A stretch of 64,000 nucleotides of DNA, taken from positions 1-64,000 of the forward strand of contig JAFZXP010000010.1 in assembly GCA_017616735.1 (NCBI GenBank). Direction: 5' to 3'. The position numbers and the translations under genes are program-made. Of the stretch, positions 51,357 to 60,080 are shown piece by piece; within the stretch, counting starts at the first letter, position 1, and each line of letters starts with the position of its first letter. The stretch is from Bacteroidales bacterium. Lineage in GTDB: Bacteria; Bacteroidota; Bacteroidia; Bacteroidales; F082. The notes beneath the pieces were generated by a model, which ran no database searches, was not told where the DNA came from, and saw only the letters and a list, made by a program, of their open reading frames with translations.

Positions 51357-54300
51357 CGTTTTATTACCTTTGTCACCTCGCCATTTACCTTCACGAAATA
51401 CATTCCTGCGTTAAGGTCTGCGACGTTGATTTGCATGTCGCCCGACATGTTTTCGTAGCAGCGCACCACCTGTCCGAGGCTATTGTAAATCATCACATCC
51501 GACTGGCTGTCGCCGAGTTCTATGTTCAGCACATCGTTAGCCGGGTTAGGATAAACCATAACGCTCTTATTCTCAACCACTTCACCCACCTCTGTGATAA
51601 CTGTCGATGCCGGGAACACCACATTGTCAATCCATGCGCAGTCTGAGCCGCTCGAAACTGAAACGTCTTTGGTGTATTCCCATTTCAAAACATTAGTACC
51701 ACGAGTTAAGGTATATGTAGCCTGTGTCCACGACACTTCGCCCGACCAATTGGCCTTCTCCTCGTTGTTGATGTAGAAGTGGAGCTTGTCGTAGTTGCTT
51801 TCAGACGAAACTTTGTAATAGAAGCTCAACTCGCTGTCGGTGCCGACTTCAATTGAAATGAACAATGATGTGGTCTCACCGTCCTGAATTGATGACGACT
51901 TGGCGCAATAGCTGCCTTGGTAAGGATTTTCTGTCACAACACTCCATGCATAAATCGGGCTCACGCTCTGCCAGTTGAATGCGCTGAAATCACCAGTCTC
52001 GAAGCCGTCCATCGACGATCCCACAGGGAGATAGTAGTTGTCCTGAACCATGTAATTGCCATAGTACAAAGCATAAGGCAACTCATACAAAGCTCCGACT
52101 TGTGCGCTGGCGCTGACCACAAACTCCATGTCGGCGTAGAATTCGCCACCGGCCACAACATTGTTGAAATGCCATTCTGTTGTCGTGGCAATCACCTCAG
52201 GATGTGAGTTGTAAATGGCAAACACTGCTGAAGGCGCATCTGCATGGCCGCTGTTCTTCAAAGTGAAATGAACTGTTCCGCCCTCGCCCGGATTGAGTGC
52301 AGCGCCGGTTTCTGTCACGAGCACGGCACTCACCACCTCGAACAACGGAGCATAAATATGTGCGTTGAAATGGCTCTCCCATGTATCGTTACCGTCGGTG
52401 CAGCTGAGATTGAAGCGGACCATTGTATTATTCGGAACATCATCGCTTACATTGAAAGCGAATGCATCGTCAAGCATAATGCTCTGATTGCCCGACACAT
52501 TGCCGATGTTCATTGTAGTTTCATTGAGTGTAACAAATTCACTGTCGCATGACAAAGTGGCGGTCACGTTGCTGGCATTGACGCTTCCAACGTTTTTCAC
52601 CATCATATCGAATGAATAACTGCCGTTGTACTCAATCTGTTCACCTCCGTTAAGTTGATAGCTTTCATACACCACATAAGGCGTGTCGCTTGGCACTGCC
52701 AGCATTTCAAATGTTTGAGGATATGAATTGACGCCCATCACCTTAAGCATCATAGGGCCGACAGCTTGCAATCCGCCGTCGAAAGTCAATTCGGCGATAC
52801 CGTTTTCGTCGGTGGCTCCCATAGCTATAACTTCACCGTCCATAAAGATGAGGCAGCGGTAGTTCTTCAATGCGTTGCCGTTCTGGTCAGTTACATCGAT
52901 TTCAATTGTCTGTGTTCCGAGCACCACTTGTGCAGGAGCTTCGACAACTGCTGTCATAGGCTCGTCAAGCCACACATTGACGGCACCGTCGCCGAGTACG
53001 TTCATGTCGTAGAAGTTCCAACGCAGAGCGCCTTCTTCCCACTGTCCAGGAGCCGTAACCCATGGAGCTGTCATACATTTGCCTTCAGAAATGGCACATC
53101 CGAGCAAGCCGATACGGTCGTTCCATTGTGCGTCGGTCATTTCTCTTTCAAGATGGCATCCAGGTCCTTCGGTCTGACCTTCGTTAAACCAACCGTAACG
53201 TGAATTACCGATAACGGCCACTGCAAAATTCTCTATCTTGACCATCTTTTCGAGTATGCAGCTTTCATCAAAAGCGCCGCAATCGCAACCCTGCGAGTGG
53301 AAGAAGGTGTAGTTGTGGTCAATGCCGTTGGCTCCCGAGAAATCACCGTTTGATATTCCATACCAGCCGGCCACATAGCCCGAGTTGGCGTGTCCGTCGT
53401 GATGCACGTAGCTTGTACCGGCGTTGATAGCCTGTTTCAACAATGTGCCGCTCCAGTTACCTTGTTCCTCATAAAGCTTTGTAAAGTCGTAAGTAGTTGG
53501 ATATCCGACAGTTGTGTAGCCGTTATCATCATGTGTTCCAATCAGAAGCTCGAGATAATCCGAGCCGTTTGATGTAGGATTGTCGTAAAGATGTTCACCG
53601 GCGAGAATCACCTTGTGGAATTCTCCCAACACCGGGTTTTGCTGATACATCAATGTCTTATGAATCATGTTGGCAAGGTCGGTGGTGTTGTTGAACGACA
53701 TACGGCTGATGCCGATTTCCGGAAGAAGGTCGTCCTCGCCAGGCTCGCCGTAACGGTTGTTTCCGTTATCGTTCCAAGTGCCGTCAAGGCCGCTGTAATA
53801 AAGGTCGGCCGGGATGTTATTGCTCTCCTGATCGCCGCCGCCAGAGGTCACATAGCAGTAGAAACCGCGGTAAGGAACGAGGTCGACATCGCCGCCCAAA
53901 ACCGCCATAATAATACCATTGTTTTGGTATTCCTGGATGATGTAGTTACGGATTTTATCCTGATTGTCGGTACCTGTCATCGCACTGTAGATGGCATCGG
54001 TGGTGACAACCTGATTGCGCAGTCCGATGTTGTTGTAATACTCGCAATATTCGCTGTAGGCGTCAACATATTGCGATGTGGTGATAATAAGCATGTCGTA
54101 ACCCGTCACCTCTCTGCCTCTTGTATCGTAATTTTCAACCATTTCAGGGTTTTGGGCAAGACGTTTCACGCTGTTCTTGATTTCCTGTGTTCCCCAAAGC
54201 ATCTCGCTTTTGTCGGTTCTCGAAGATCTGACGTTTACACGGACATTGGCTGTCTTGGCATACATCACCTTGCCTTCCGACGGAATATATTGCACAGGAG

Positions 54301-54736
54301 TGAAGGCCGAGAATGCGAAGCCATAGCCGTTTTTGAATTGTGTGGTTAAAACACCGTGGTTTTCAGCCGGATACACGCTCTTTGATGCATATAAGGCTTC
54401 GTTTTTCACAAAATCGGCAGCTGTGAGATCGCTGTTTTTTCTCGAAGGCTGATATGGGAAAAGGTTGACATTTCCTTCAATTTCCTCAAAATCCGAAAGC
54501 TCCACCTCAATCGACTCGGCCTCAGTGCCTTGTGGCAGCATCAGGCTGATTGAGTAATAAGGCAACGACGGGTTGCCAGCGATAGCTGTCTGCATGCAGC
54601 CGTCAAATGCAATTTGCTGATAACCGCGAAGCTCTGTGATCGTCGGGTTGTCGAAGTGGTAAGTTTTTTCAACTGTCTGAGCGATAGCTAACAAGCTCAT
54701 CACTGACAGAAACACTAATAATGTTAATTTCTTCAT
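51353..54736 (-). CDS. Gingipain-like C25 cysteine protease with type IX sorting tail
   Basis: 1127 residues from the ATG at 54736 (MKKLTLLVFLSVMSLLAIAQ signal). The upstream in-frame extension to 54853 is rejected: it crosses the promoter. After a propeptide-like domain comes a C25 catalytic domain, with the His in YVHHDGHANSGY (about 445) and the Cys in FFHSQGCDCGAFD (about 480). Ig-like domains follow (about 610-900), then a jelly-roll domain. The last about 75 residues (VMVYPNPANDVLNIEL ... GMYFVKVNG) are a type A sorting domain of the Por/type IX secretion system. A secreted or surface protease. Confidence 0.92.
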   Translation of the reverse strand: MKKLTLLVFLSVMSLLAIAQTVEKTYHFDNPTITELRGYQQIAFDGCMQTAIAGNPSLPYYSISLMLPQGTEAESIEVELSDFEEIEGNVNLFPYQPSRKNSDLTAADFVKNEALYASKSVYPAENHGVLTTQFKNGYGFAFSAFTPVQYIPSEGKVMYAKTANVRVNVRSSRTDKSEMLWGTQEIKNSVKRLAQNPEMVENYDTRGREVTGYDMLIITTSQYVDAYSEYCEYYNNIGLRNQVVTTDAIYSAMTGTDNQDKIRNYIIQEYQNNGIIMAVLGGDVDLVPYRGFYCYVTSGGGDQESNNIPADLYYSGLDGTWNDNGNNRYGEPGEDDLLPEIGISRMSFNNTTDLANMIHKTLMYQQNPVLGEFHKVILAGEHLYDNPTSNGSDYLELLIGTHDDNGYTTVGYPTTYDFTKLYEEQGNWSGTLLKQAINAGTSYVHHDGHANSGYVAGWYGISNGDFSGANGIDHNYTFFHSQGCDCGAFDESCILEKMVKIENFAVAVIGNSRYGWFNEGQTEGPGCHLEREMTDAQWNDRIGLLGCAISEGKCMTAPWVTAPGQWEEGALRWNFYDMNVLGDGAVNVWLDEPMTAVVEAPAQVVLGTQTIEIDVTDQNGNALKNYRCLIFMDGEVIAMGATDENGIAELTFDGGLQAVGPMMLKVMGVNSYPQTFEMLAVPSDTPYVVYESYQLNGGEQIEYNGSYSFDMMVKNVGSVNASNVTATLSCDSEFVTLNETTMNIGNVSGNQSIMLDDAFAFNVSDDVPNNTMVRFNLSCTDGNDTWESHFNAHIYAPLFEVVSAVLVTETGAALNPGEGGTVHFTLKNSGHADAPSAVFAIYNSHPEVIATTTEWHFNNVVAGGEFYADMEFVVSASAQVGALYELPYALYYGNYMVQDNYYLPVGSSMDGFETGDFSAFNWQSVSPIYAWSVVTENPYQGSYCAKSSSIQDGETTSLFISIEVGTDSELSFYYKVSSESNYDKLHFYINNEEKANWSGEVSWTQATYTLTRGTNVLKWEYTKDVSVSSGSDCAWIDNVVFPASTVITEVGEVVENKSVMVYPNPANDVLNIELGDSQSDVMIYNSLGQVVRCYENMSGDMQINVADLNAGMYFVKVNGEVTKVIKR

Positions 54737-54770
54737 TTTATTTATTTTAATGATTAATCTTAAAAGTCTG

Positions 54771-54778
54771 CAAAGATA
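54771..54778 (-). promoter_or_regulatory. -7 box of the C25 protease gene
   Basis: TATCTTTG on the minus strand, about 34 bases before the ATG at 54736. Confidence 0.6.
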
Positions 54779-54810
54779 CAATTTTTTTAAAACCGAGCCT
54801 CCATATAAAT

Positions 54811-54826
54811 TAATTTTGTAATTTTG
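54811..54826 (+). promoter_or_regulatory. Tandem -7 boxes before the GH3 gene
   Basis: Two TAATTTTG copies in a row (54811-54818 and 54819-54826). The second ends only 4 bases before the ATG at 54831, so its use would give a leaderless mRNA. Confidence 0.5.
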
Positions 54827-54830
54827 TAGT

Positions 54831-57071
54831 ATGAAAACGAGATTCTTATCCATTATAGCACTGATTTTCCTGGTGTCGTGTTCGGCGCCGAAGAAAGACG
54901 ATATCGATAAAAAAGTCGATAACTTGTTGAATCAGATGACTTTAACCGAAAAAATCGGGCAACTGTGTTGCCCGATAGGCTTCAACCTTTACGACGACGA
55001 ATCGTACAAAACACTCATCGACAGCTTGCCTGTTGGCGGATTCTGGGCTGTATTGCGTGCCGACCCGTGGTCACAGAAGACACTTGAAACTGGTCCTGAC
55101 GCTAATAAGTCGAGAAAGATTTACAATGAGATGCAGCGTTATGCCGTAGAAAACACTCGCCTCGGCATTCCGATTTATTTTGCAGAGGAGTGTCCGCATG
55201 GCTTGATGGCTGTTGGTGCCTCAGTATATCCGACGGGACTTGGAATGGCGGCGACTTGGGACGAGGAATTATTATATTCATTAGGTGACGCGATAGGCTT
55301 GGAAGCTTACAGCAGAGGTGCTCGGTTCGGATACGGTCCGGTGCTCGATATCGCACGCGACCTGCGCTGGTCGAGAGTGGAAGAGACATTCGGCGAGGAC
55401 CCGTATCTGTCGGGAACATTAGGCAGCGCCATGATAAAAGGCATGCAGAACTACGTTGGCGCCACAGTGAAACACTTTGCGGCTTACGGCATCCCTGAAG
55501 GTGGGCATAACGGCGCCGCCGCACAGACCGGACCAAATTATCTGATGTCTGATTACCTTTCCGGCTTTGAAATCGCAGTGAAAAACGGCGCAAAAAGCAT
55601 CATGACATCATACAACGCCATCGACGGAGTGCCATGTACATCAAACAGTTGGCTCTTGAAAGATGTTTTGCGCAGGCAATGGGGATTCAAAGGAGTGGTG
55701 TTCTCCGACCTCGGCAGCATCTGGGCGTTGCATAGCACTCACAGAACAGCCGCGAGCCAGTTGGAGGCGACGGCGCAAGCAATAAATGCTGGTGTCGACA
55801 TAGATTTAGGTGGTTCAAATTATGGGACATATCTGAAAACCGCCGTCGAACAAGGTTTGGTGCCAATTGAAAACGTCGATGAGGCGGTTCGCAGGGTTTT
55901 GCGGTTCAAATACGAAATCGGGTTGTTCGATGATCCATATCTGGACGTAGAGACGTTTCCTGAAACGTCTCAAAATTCGTCACAAGAGACGTTTCGGGAA
56001 ACGTCTCTACAATTGCGAACGGCACGCGAATCCGTGGTTTTATTGAAAAACGACGGCATTTTGCCATTGTCACGCGACATCCGTTCCATCGCCGTCATCG
56101 GACCTAACGCCGACAACATGTACAACCAACTGGGCGATTATACAGCGCCACAAGACCCCGACAAGATTGTCACAGTGTTGGAAGGCATTCGCGATCGCGC
56201 TGACGCCAACACAAAAATCATCTATGCCAAAGGCTGCTCCATCCGTGACACCAATGATGCCGACTTTGAATCAGCGATAAAGGCAGCAAAATCAGCGGAT
56301 GTCACCATTTTGGTGGTCGGCGGCTCCAGCGCACGCGACTTCAAGACATCATACGAATCGACAGGCGCCGCTGTCGTCAACGACCACATCTCCGACATGG
56401 ACTGCGGCGAAGGCTACGACCGGGTGTCTTTAGAACTTTCAGGTTTACAAGAGGATTTGATAAAAGAGATAGCAAAGTTTCATAAACCACTGATTATCAT
56501 TTATATAGAGGGCCGCCCACTGCTTAAAAACACCGCAAATGAGGTCGCCAACGCACTTCTCACCGCCTTCTACCCTGGCGAACTAGGCGGCAACGCCATC
56601 GCTGACATAATCTTCGGAAACCAAAACCCTGCCGGGCGTTTGCCGATATCGCAGCCTCGCAACACAGGCCAGATTCCGATATATTATTCACAGCCGAAAC
56701 CTCACGACTACGTCGAATGCGAGAGCACACCTCTGTTCTGTTTCGGCCATGGTTTGAGTTATACAAAATTCGAATATAGTAATCTGATTGTCAACAAATT
56801 AAATGATACAATAGAAGTCTCAGTCGATGTCAAAAACATTGGCGATTATCACGGCGATGAGGTCGTTCAACTATATCTCCGCGACGAATATGCCACCATC
56901 ACCCCAGCCGAGAAACTGCTCAAAGGGTTTAAACGCATCTTCATCCTAAAGGGTGAGACTAAACATATTACATTTACAATCCCGACAGAAAATCTCGAGC
57001 CGGGCGAATTCACAATCATGGTGGGCGCCTCATCCGACGACATCCGTCTGAAAGAAAATATCATATTTTGA
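54831..57071 (+). CDS. Glycoside hydrolase family 3 lipoprotein (beta-glucosidase-like)
   Basis: 746 residues. Lipobox FLVSC (Cys 17), so anchored in the envelope. A GH3 N-terminal TIM barrel (about 30-365; KHFAAYG, GVVFSDLGS with the likely nucleophile Asp near 292), a GH3 C-terminal sandwich (about 385-600; SVVLLKNDGILPL, IGPNAD) and a fibronectin III-like end (about 640-735). It trims beta-linked sugars from oligosaccharides. Residues about 373-394 (VETFPETSQNSSQETFRETSL) come from a double palindrome inserted in frame in the loop between the two GH3 domains. Confidence 0.92.
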   Translation: MKTRFLSIIALIFLVSCSAPKKDDIDKKVDNLLNQMTLTEKIGQLCCPIGFNLYDDESYKTLIDSLPVGGFWAVLRADPWSQKTLETGPDANKSRKIYNEMQRYAVENTRLGIPIYFAEECPHGLMAVGASVYPTGLGMAATWDEELLYSLGDAIGLEAYSRGARFGYGPVLDIARDLRWSRVEETFGEDPYLSGTLGSAMIKGMQNYVGATVKHFAAYGIPEGGHNGAAAQTGPNYLMSDYLSGFEIAVKNGAKSIMTSYNAIDGVPCTSNSWLLKDVLRRQWGFKGVVFSDLGSIWALHSTHRTAASQLEATAQAINAGVDIDLGGSNYGTYLKTAVEQGLVPIENVDEAVRRVLRFKYEIGLFDDPYLDVETFPETSQNSSQETFRETSLQLRTARESVVLLKNDGILPLSRDIRSIAVIGPNADNMYNQLGDYTAPQDPDKIVTVLEGIRDRADANTKIIYAKGCSIRDTNDADFESAIKAAKSADVTILVVGGSSARDFKTSYESTGAAVVNDHISDMDCGEGYDRVSLELSGLQEDLIKEIAKFHKPLIIIYIEGRPLLKNTANEVANALLTAFYPGELGGNAIADIIFGNQNPAGRLPISQPRNTGQIPIYYSQPKPHDYVECESTPLFCFGHGLSYTKFEYSNLIVNKLNDTIEVSVDVKNIGDYHGDEVVQLYLRDEYATITPAEKLLKGFKRIFILKGETKHITFTIPTENLEPGEFTIMVGASSDDIRLKENIIF
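55947..56010. repeat. Double palindrome in frame inside the GH3 gene
   Basis: Two palindromes (55947-55971 and 55986-56010), each with GAGACGTTTC/GAAACGTCTC arms, joined by 14 bases. The block begins GTAGAGAC and ends GTCTCTAC, so the whole 64 bases is also an inverted repeat. Confidence 0.9.
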
Positions 57072-57093
57072 TTAGCGTTATTAGAAAAAAATG

Positions 57094-57101
57094 TAAATTT
57101 G
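57094..57101 (+). promoter_or_regulatory. -7 box abutting the gene at 57106
   Basis: TAAATTTG ends 4 bases before the ATG. A TTTG at 57067-57070 gives a 23-base spacer. Use would mean a leaderless mRNA. Confidence 0.5.
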
Positions 57102-57105
57102 TGCC

Positions 57106-58419
57106 ATGGATATGCTCATTTTAGTACCGAAAACGACCAACCGTCTGCATTACATCTTTGACTTGATGCTCAAAGACTTGCTTGGCATTTCTTTCAAACT
57201 GACCACCGACAACGAGGTCTTCACTTCGTACGACGGGCCCAAGATGCACTATGGCAGCAACCGTTTTTGGGACGAGCCGTTTCAAAAATCAACCAATCTG
57301 CTTTTCGAGCACGACATCGAGGATCAGGATTTGAAAATAATCGATTACAAGGATCTGAAAGCGATATTTCCGGTTTACAACGACAAGTCGATGTTCCCGT
57401 TCGACATCTTTGCCGCATCGTTTTACCTTGTGACACGCTACGAGGAGTATCTGCCGCACATCAACGACAAGCACAACCGATTCCAAGCCGAAAGCTCCAT
57501 CCTGTTCAAAATGGGCATGTTGGAAAAGCCTTTGGTCAACATCTGGGCAATCGAGCTGGGTCAAAAACTGACGGAGATTTATCCCGATTTGAAATTGAAG
57601 AAAAACAATTTCGAGTTTATTCCGACTTATGACGTCGATGCCGCCTGGGCATATCGCAACAAAGGCATATTCCGCACCACCGCTTCATATCTGCGTGATT
57701 TATTCAGCCTGAATTTCCCTGAATGGAACCAACGCCGCAAGGTTTTGCTGGGGCTTGAACCCGATCCGTTCGACACCTTCGACCTGCAGATTCAGTTGCA
57801 GAAAGAATACAATCTGCATCCTTTGTATTTCATCCTTTGCGGTGAATACGACATGAACGACAAAAATATCTCATTGAGAAACAACGAGTTTCAGAATCTT
57901 ATCAAAAAACTTGGCGATTATGCGCGAGTTGGAATACATCCTTCCTACTCGTCATATCTCAACAAGGAGAAAGTGCAGACCGAAATCACCAACCTTTCAA
58001 AGGTACTGAACCGTGAAATCACCATGAGTCGCCAGCATTTCCTGCGCTTGAACATGCCTTTGAGCTATCAGATTCTCATCGATCTGGACATCACCGACGA
58101 CTACACCATGGGTTATCCGTCGCAGGCTGGCTTCCGCGCCGGCATAGCCGACACATTCCCGTTCTTCGATTTAGAACACGACAACGTGACAAGTCTCAAC
58201 ATACATCCGTTCGCTGTGATGGACGGCACCATGCGCGACTACCTCGGTCTTGACGTGGAAGAGTCGTTTGCCAAGGTACAGAAACTGCTTGAGGAAGTAA
58301 AAAATGTCAACGGAAAATTCATACTTCTGTGGCACAATCACACTCTGAGCAACGAAAAAACCTGGACCGGTTGGCTGCCGCTATATAAGAAAATTCTCGA
58401 TTGTGCAGTCGGCAAATGA
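57106..58419 (+). CDS. Polysaccharide deacetylase-family protein (DUF7033-like)
   Basis: 437 residues, no signal peptide. The N-terminal about 100 residues (SYDGPKMHYG) match the small domain seen in front of Bacteroidota deacetylase-like proteins (DUF7033). The rest is a NodB/CE4-like barrel with FIPTYDVDAAW in place of the usual TFDDG start, HPSYSSYLNKEKV (the HxxxH-type metal region is kept as HPSYSS) and a final WHNHTLSNEKTWTGW. The Asp-Val-Asp (YDVDAAW) may serve as metal ligands. It is likely to act on a cell-surface polysaccharide precursor. The stop overlaps the next gene by 4 bases (ATGA). Confidence 0.78.
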   Translation: MDMLILVPKTTNRLHYIFDLMLKDLLGISFKLTTDNEVFTSYDGPKMHYGSNRFWDEPFQKSTNLLFEHDIEDQDLKIIDYKDLKAIFPVYNDKSMFPFDIFAASFYLVTRYEEYLPHINDKHNRFQAESSILFKMGMLEKPLVNIWAIELGQKLTEIYPDLKLKKNNFEFIPTYDVDAAWAYRNKGIFRTTASYLRDLFSLNFPEWNQRRKVLLGLEPDPFDTFDLQIQLQKEYNLHPLYFILCGEYDMNDKNISLRNNEFQNLIKKLGDYARVGIHPSYSSYLNKEKVQTEITNLSKVLNREITMSRQHFLRLNMPLSYQILIDLDITDDYTMGYPSQAGFRAGIADTFPFFDLEHDNVTSLNIHPFAVMDGTMRDYLGLDVEESFAKVQKLLEEVKNVNGKFILLWHNHTLSNEKTWTGWLPLYKKILDCAVGK

Positions 58420-59357
58420 TACGCTATTTAACACATAACCAAATAGATAAGTCGCTGTGGGACGAATGCGTCGAGCAAAGTCCCGACGGCTTGGTTTACG
58501 TTTGGTCGTGGTATCTTGACGCGGTGCATCCAGGCTGGGAAGCCTTGGTTGAGGACGATTACAAGGCTGTAATGCCTCTGACATCAGGCAATAAATTTTG
58601 CGTTAATTATCTTTTTCAGCCTTTTTTCACTCAAAAATTTGGAGTTTTTGGGAAAACCGAGGTAACAGAAGAAAAAATCGAGCAGTTTTTTGAGGCGATT
58701 CCAGGGAAATTCAAGTTTGCGGAGTTTAGAATTAACAACTCGTATGAGACACATAGGACATATACGACTTATACGACCGAAAATCATCGCAATATTGAAC
58801 TTTCTTTAAATCAAAATTATTTCGTTCTGGCCGAAAACTACCACTCCAACACCAAACGCAATCTCGCCAAAGCTAAAAAACAAGGCCTGATGATAGTTGA
58901 AAACGCTAAACCATCAGCAATAATTGAACTTTTCAGGAAAAACAGAGGCAAAGAAATAAAACATTGGGGCGACAAAGAATACAATCGGTTGCTGAGCTTA
59001 GTCGAAGCAGCCAAGAATCACAGCGCTTGTTTTGTTTTAGGAGTTCAAAACCCTGACAATCAATTGATTGCCGGAGCGTTTTTCATGATAAGCCACCATA
59101 AAATTGTTTTCCTATTCTCCGGCACTGACGAGGCCAACAAAGAGCTCCACGGATTGACATTTTTGCTTGATTACGTCATCGAAAAATACAGCGGAACTGA
59201 TTTCACTCTCGATTTCGAAGGTTCCGACAACGACGGATTGGCCAGGTTTTACAAGGGTTTTGGCGGCGAAGAAAAATATTATCGCGAGCTGAAGTTCAAC
59301 AAACTCAATAAAATTTATAAATTTGCATTGAAAATATTTAAAAACAATAAAATTTAA
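58416..59357 (+). CDS. FemAB/GNAT-like acyltransferase
   Basis: 313 residues from the ATG at 58416, which overlaps the preceding stop (ATGA); an earlier in-frame TTG at 58401 is less likely. There are two GNAT-like halves, as in the FemAB/BioF2-like group: FVLAENYHSNTKRNLAKAKKQGL near 140 and LIAGAFFMISHHKIVFLFSGTD near 215, with LDFEGSDNDGLARFYKGFGG near the end. FemAB-type enzymes transfer aminoacyl or acyl groups to cell-wall or polysaccharide precursors. The coupling to a deacetylase-like gene suggests sequential N-deacetylation and N-acylation of a surface glycan, an inference from context. Confidence 0.78.
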   Translation: MIRYLTHNQIDKSLWDECVEQSPDGLVYVWSWYLDAVHPGWEALVEDDYKAVMPLTSGNKFCVNYLFQPFFTQKFGVFGKTEVTEEKIEQFFEAIPGKFKFAEFRINNSYETHRTYTTYTTENHRNIELSLNQNYFVLAENYHSNTKRNLAKAKKQGLMIVENAKPSAIIELFRKNRGKEIKHWGDKEYNRLLSLVEAAKNHSACFVLGVQNPDNQLIAGAFFMISHHKIVFLFSGTDEANKELHGLTFLLDYVIEKYSGTDFTLDFEGSDNDGLARFYKGFGGEEKYYRELKFNKLNKIYKFALKIFKNNKI

Positions 59358-59363
59358 CAAACC

Positions 59364-60023
59364 ATGGTAAAAGTAATAGAAGTTGGTGCCCAAAACACCA
59401 TCATCAACAACTACATCGCAGAGCTTAGAAACGTTGAAGTACAAGGCGATAGAATGCGTTTTCGCAAAAATCTTGAGCGTATCGGCGAACTGATGGCATA
59501 CGAAATCAGCAAAACAATGGATTATGAAACTGTCACAGTCACCACACCGCTTGGCGAAAAAGATATGAACATCATTGTCGACCAGCCGGTTTTGGCAACC
59601 ATCATGCGTGCGGGTCTGCCTATGCATCAAGGCTTTTTGAACATCTTCGACAAAGCCGACAACGCCTTTATCGCAGCATACCGAAAATACGACAAAAACG
59701 AGGATTTTGAAATCCGCATCGAGTATTATTCAGCCGCCAACATCGACGGCCGGGTGCTGATGCTCGTCGATCCGATGCTTGCCACAGGCTCGTCACTGGT
59801 GCAGTGCCTCGACGGTCTGCTTCGCGACGATGAAAAGCCTAAGAAACTTCATTTGGTGGCAATTATCGCCAGTGCCGAAGGTGTTGACTATGTTAAGAAA
59901 AAACTCTCGAAATACGATGCCACCTTGTGGGTTGGCGACATCGACGACGAGTTGACAGCAAAAGCTTATATTGTTCCAGGATTAGGTGACGCCGGCGACC
60001 TCGCTTACGGAGAGAAGGAATAG
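59364..60023 (+). CDS. upp: Uracil phosphoribosyltransferase
   Basis: Salvages uracil to UMP with PRPP. 219 residues with ATIMRAGLPMHQGF, the PRPP-binding loop LVDPMLATGSSL (about 133-144) and the C-terminal YIVPGLGDAGDLAYG that closes over uracil. Full length. It follows the FemAB-like gene by 6 bases, so it shares its transcript. Its TAG stop is at the beginning of a run of short repeats. Confidence 0.94.
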   Translation: MVKVIEVGAQNTIINNYIAELRNVEVQGDRMRFRKNLERIGELMAYEISKTMDYETVTVTTPLGEKDMNIIVDQPVLATIMRAGLPMHQGFLNIFDKADNAFIAAYRKYDKNEDFEIRIEYYSAANIDGRVLMLVDPMLATGSSLVQCLDGLLRDDEKPKKLHLVAIIASAEGVDYVKKKLSKYDATLWVGDIDDELTAKAYIVPGLGDAGDLAYGEKE

Positions 60024-60077
60024 TGTAGGGTTTAGAGTGTAGAGTAGTTGAAAGTTGAAAGTTAAAAGTTGAAAGAG
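60024..60077. repeat. TTGAAAG-type heptad array
   Basis: GTGTAGGG/TTTAGAG-like near-repeats followed by four TTGAAAG copies on one strand, filling the gap between upp and the SNF gene. Confidence 0.7.
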
Positions 60078-60080
60078 ACA

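Noticed and set aside
54737..54853. N-terminal extension of the C25 protease and overlap with the GH3 gene
   Set aside because: It crosses the TATCTTTG promoter box; a typical signal peptide starts at 54736.
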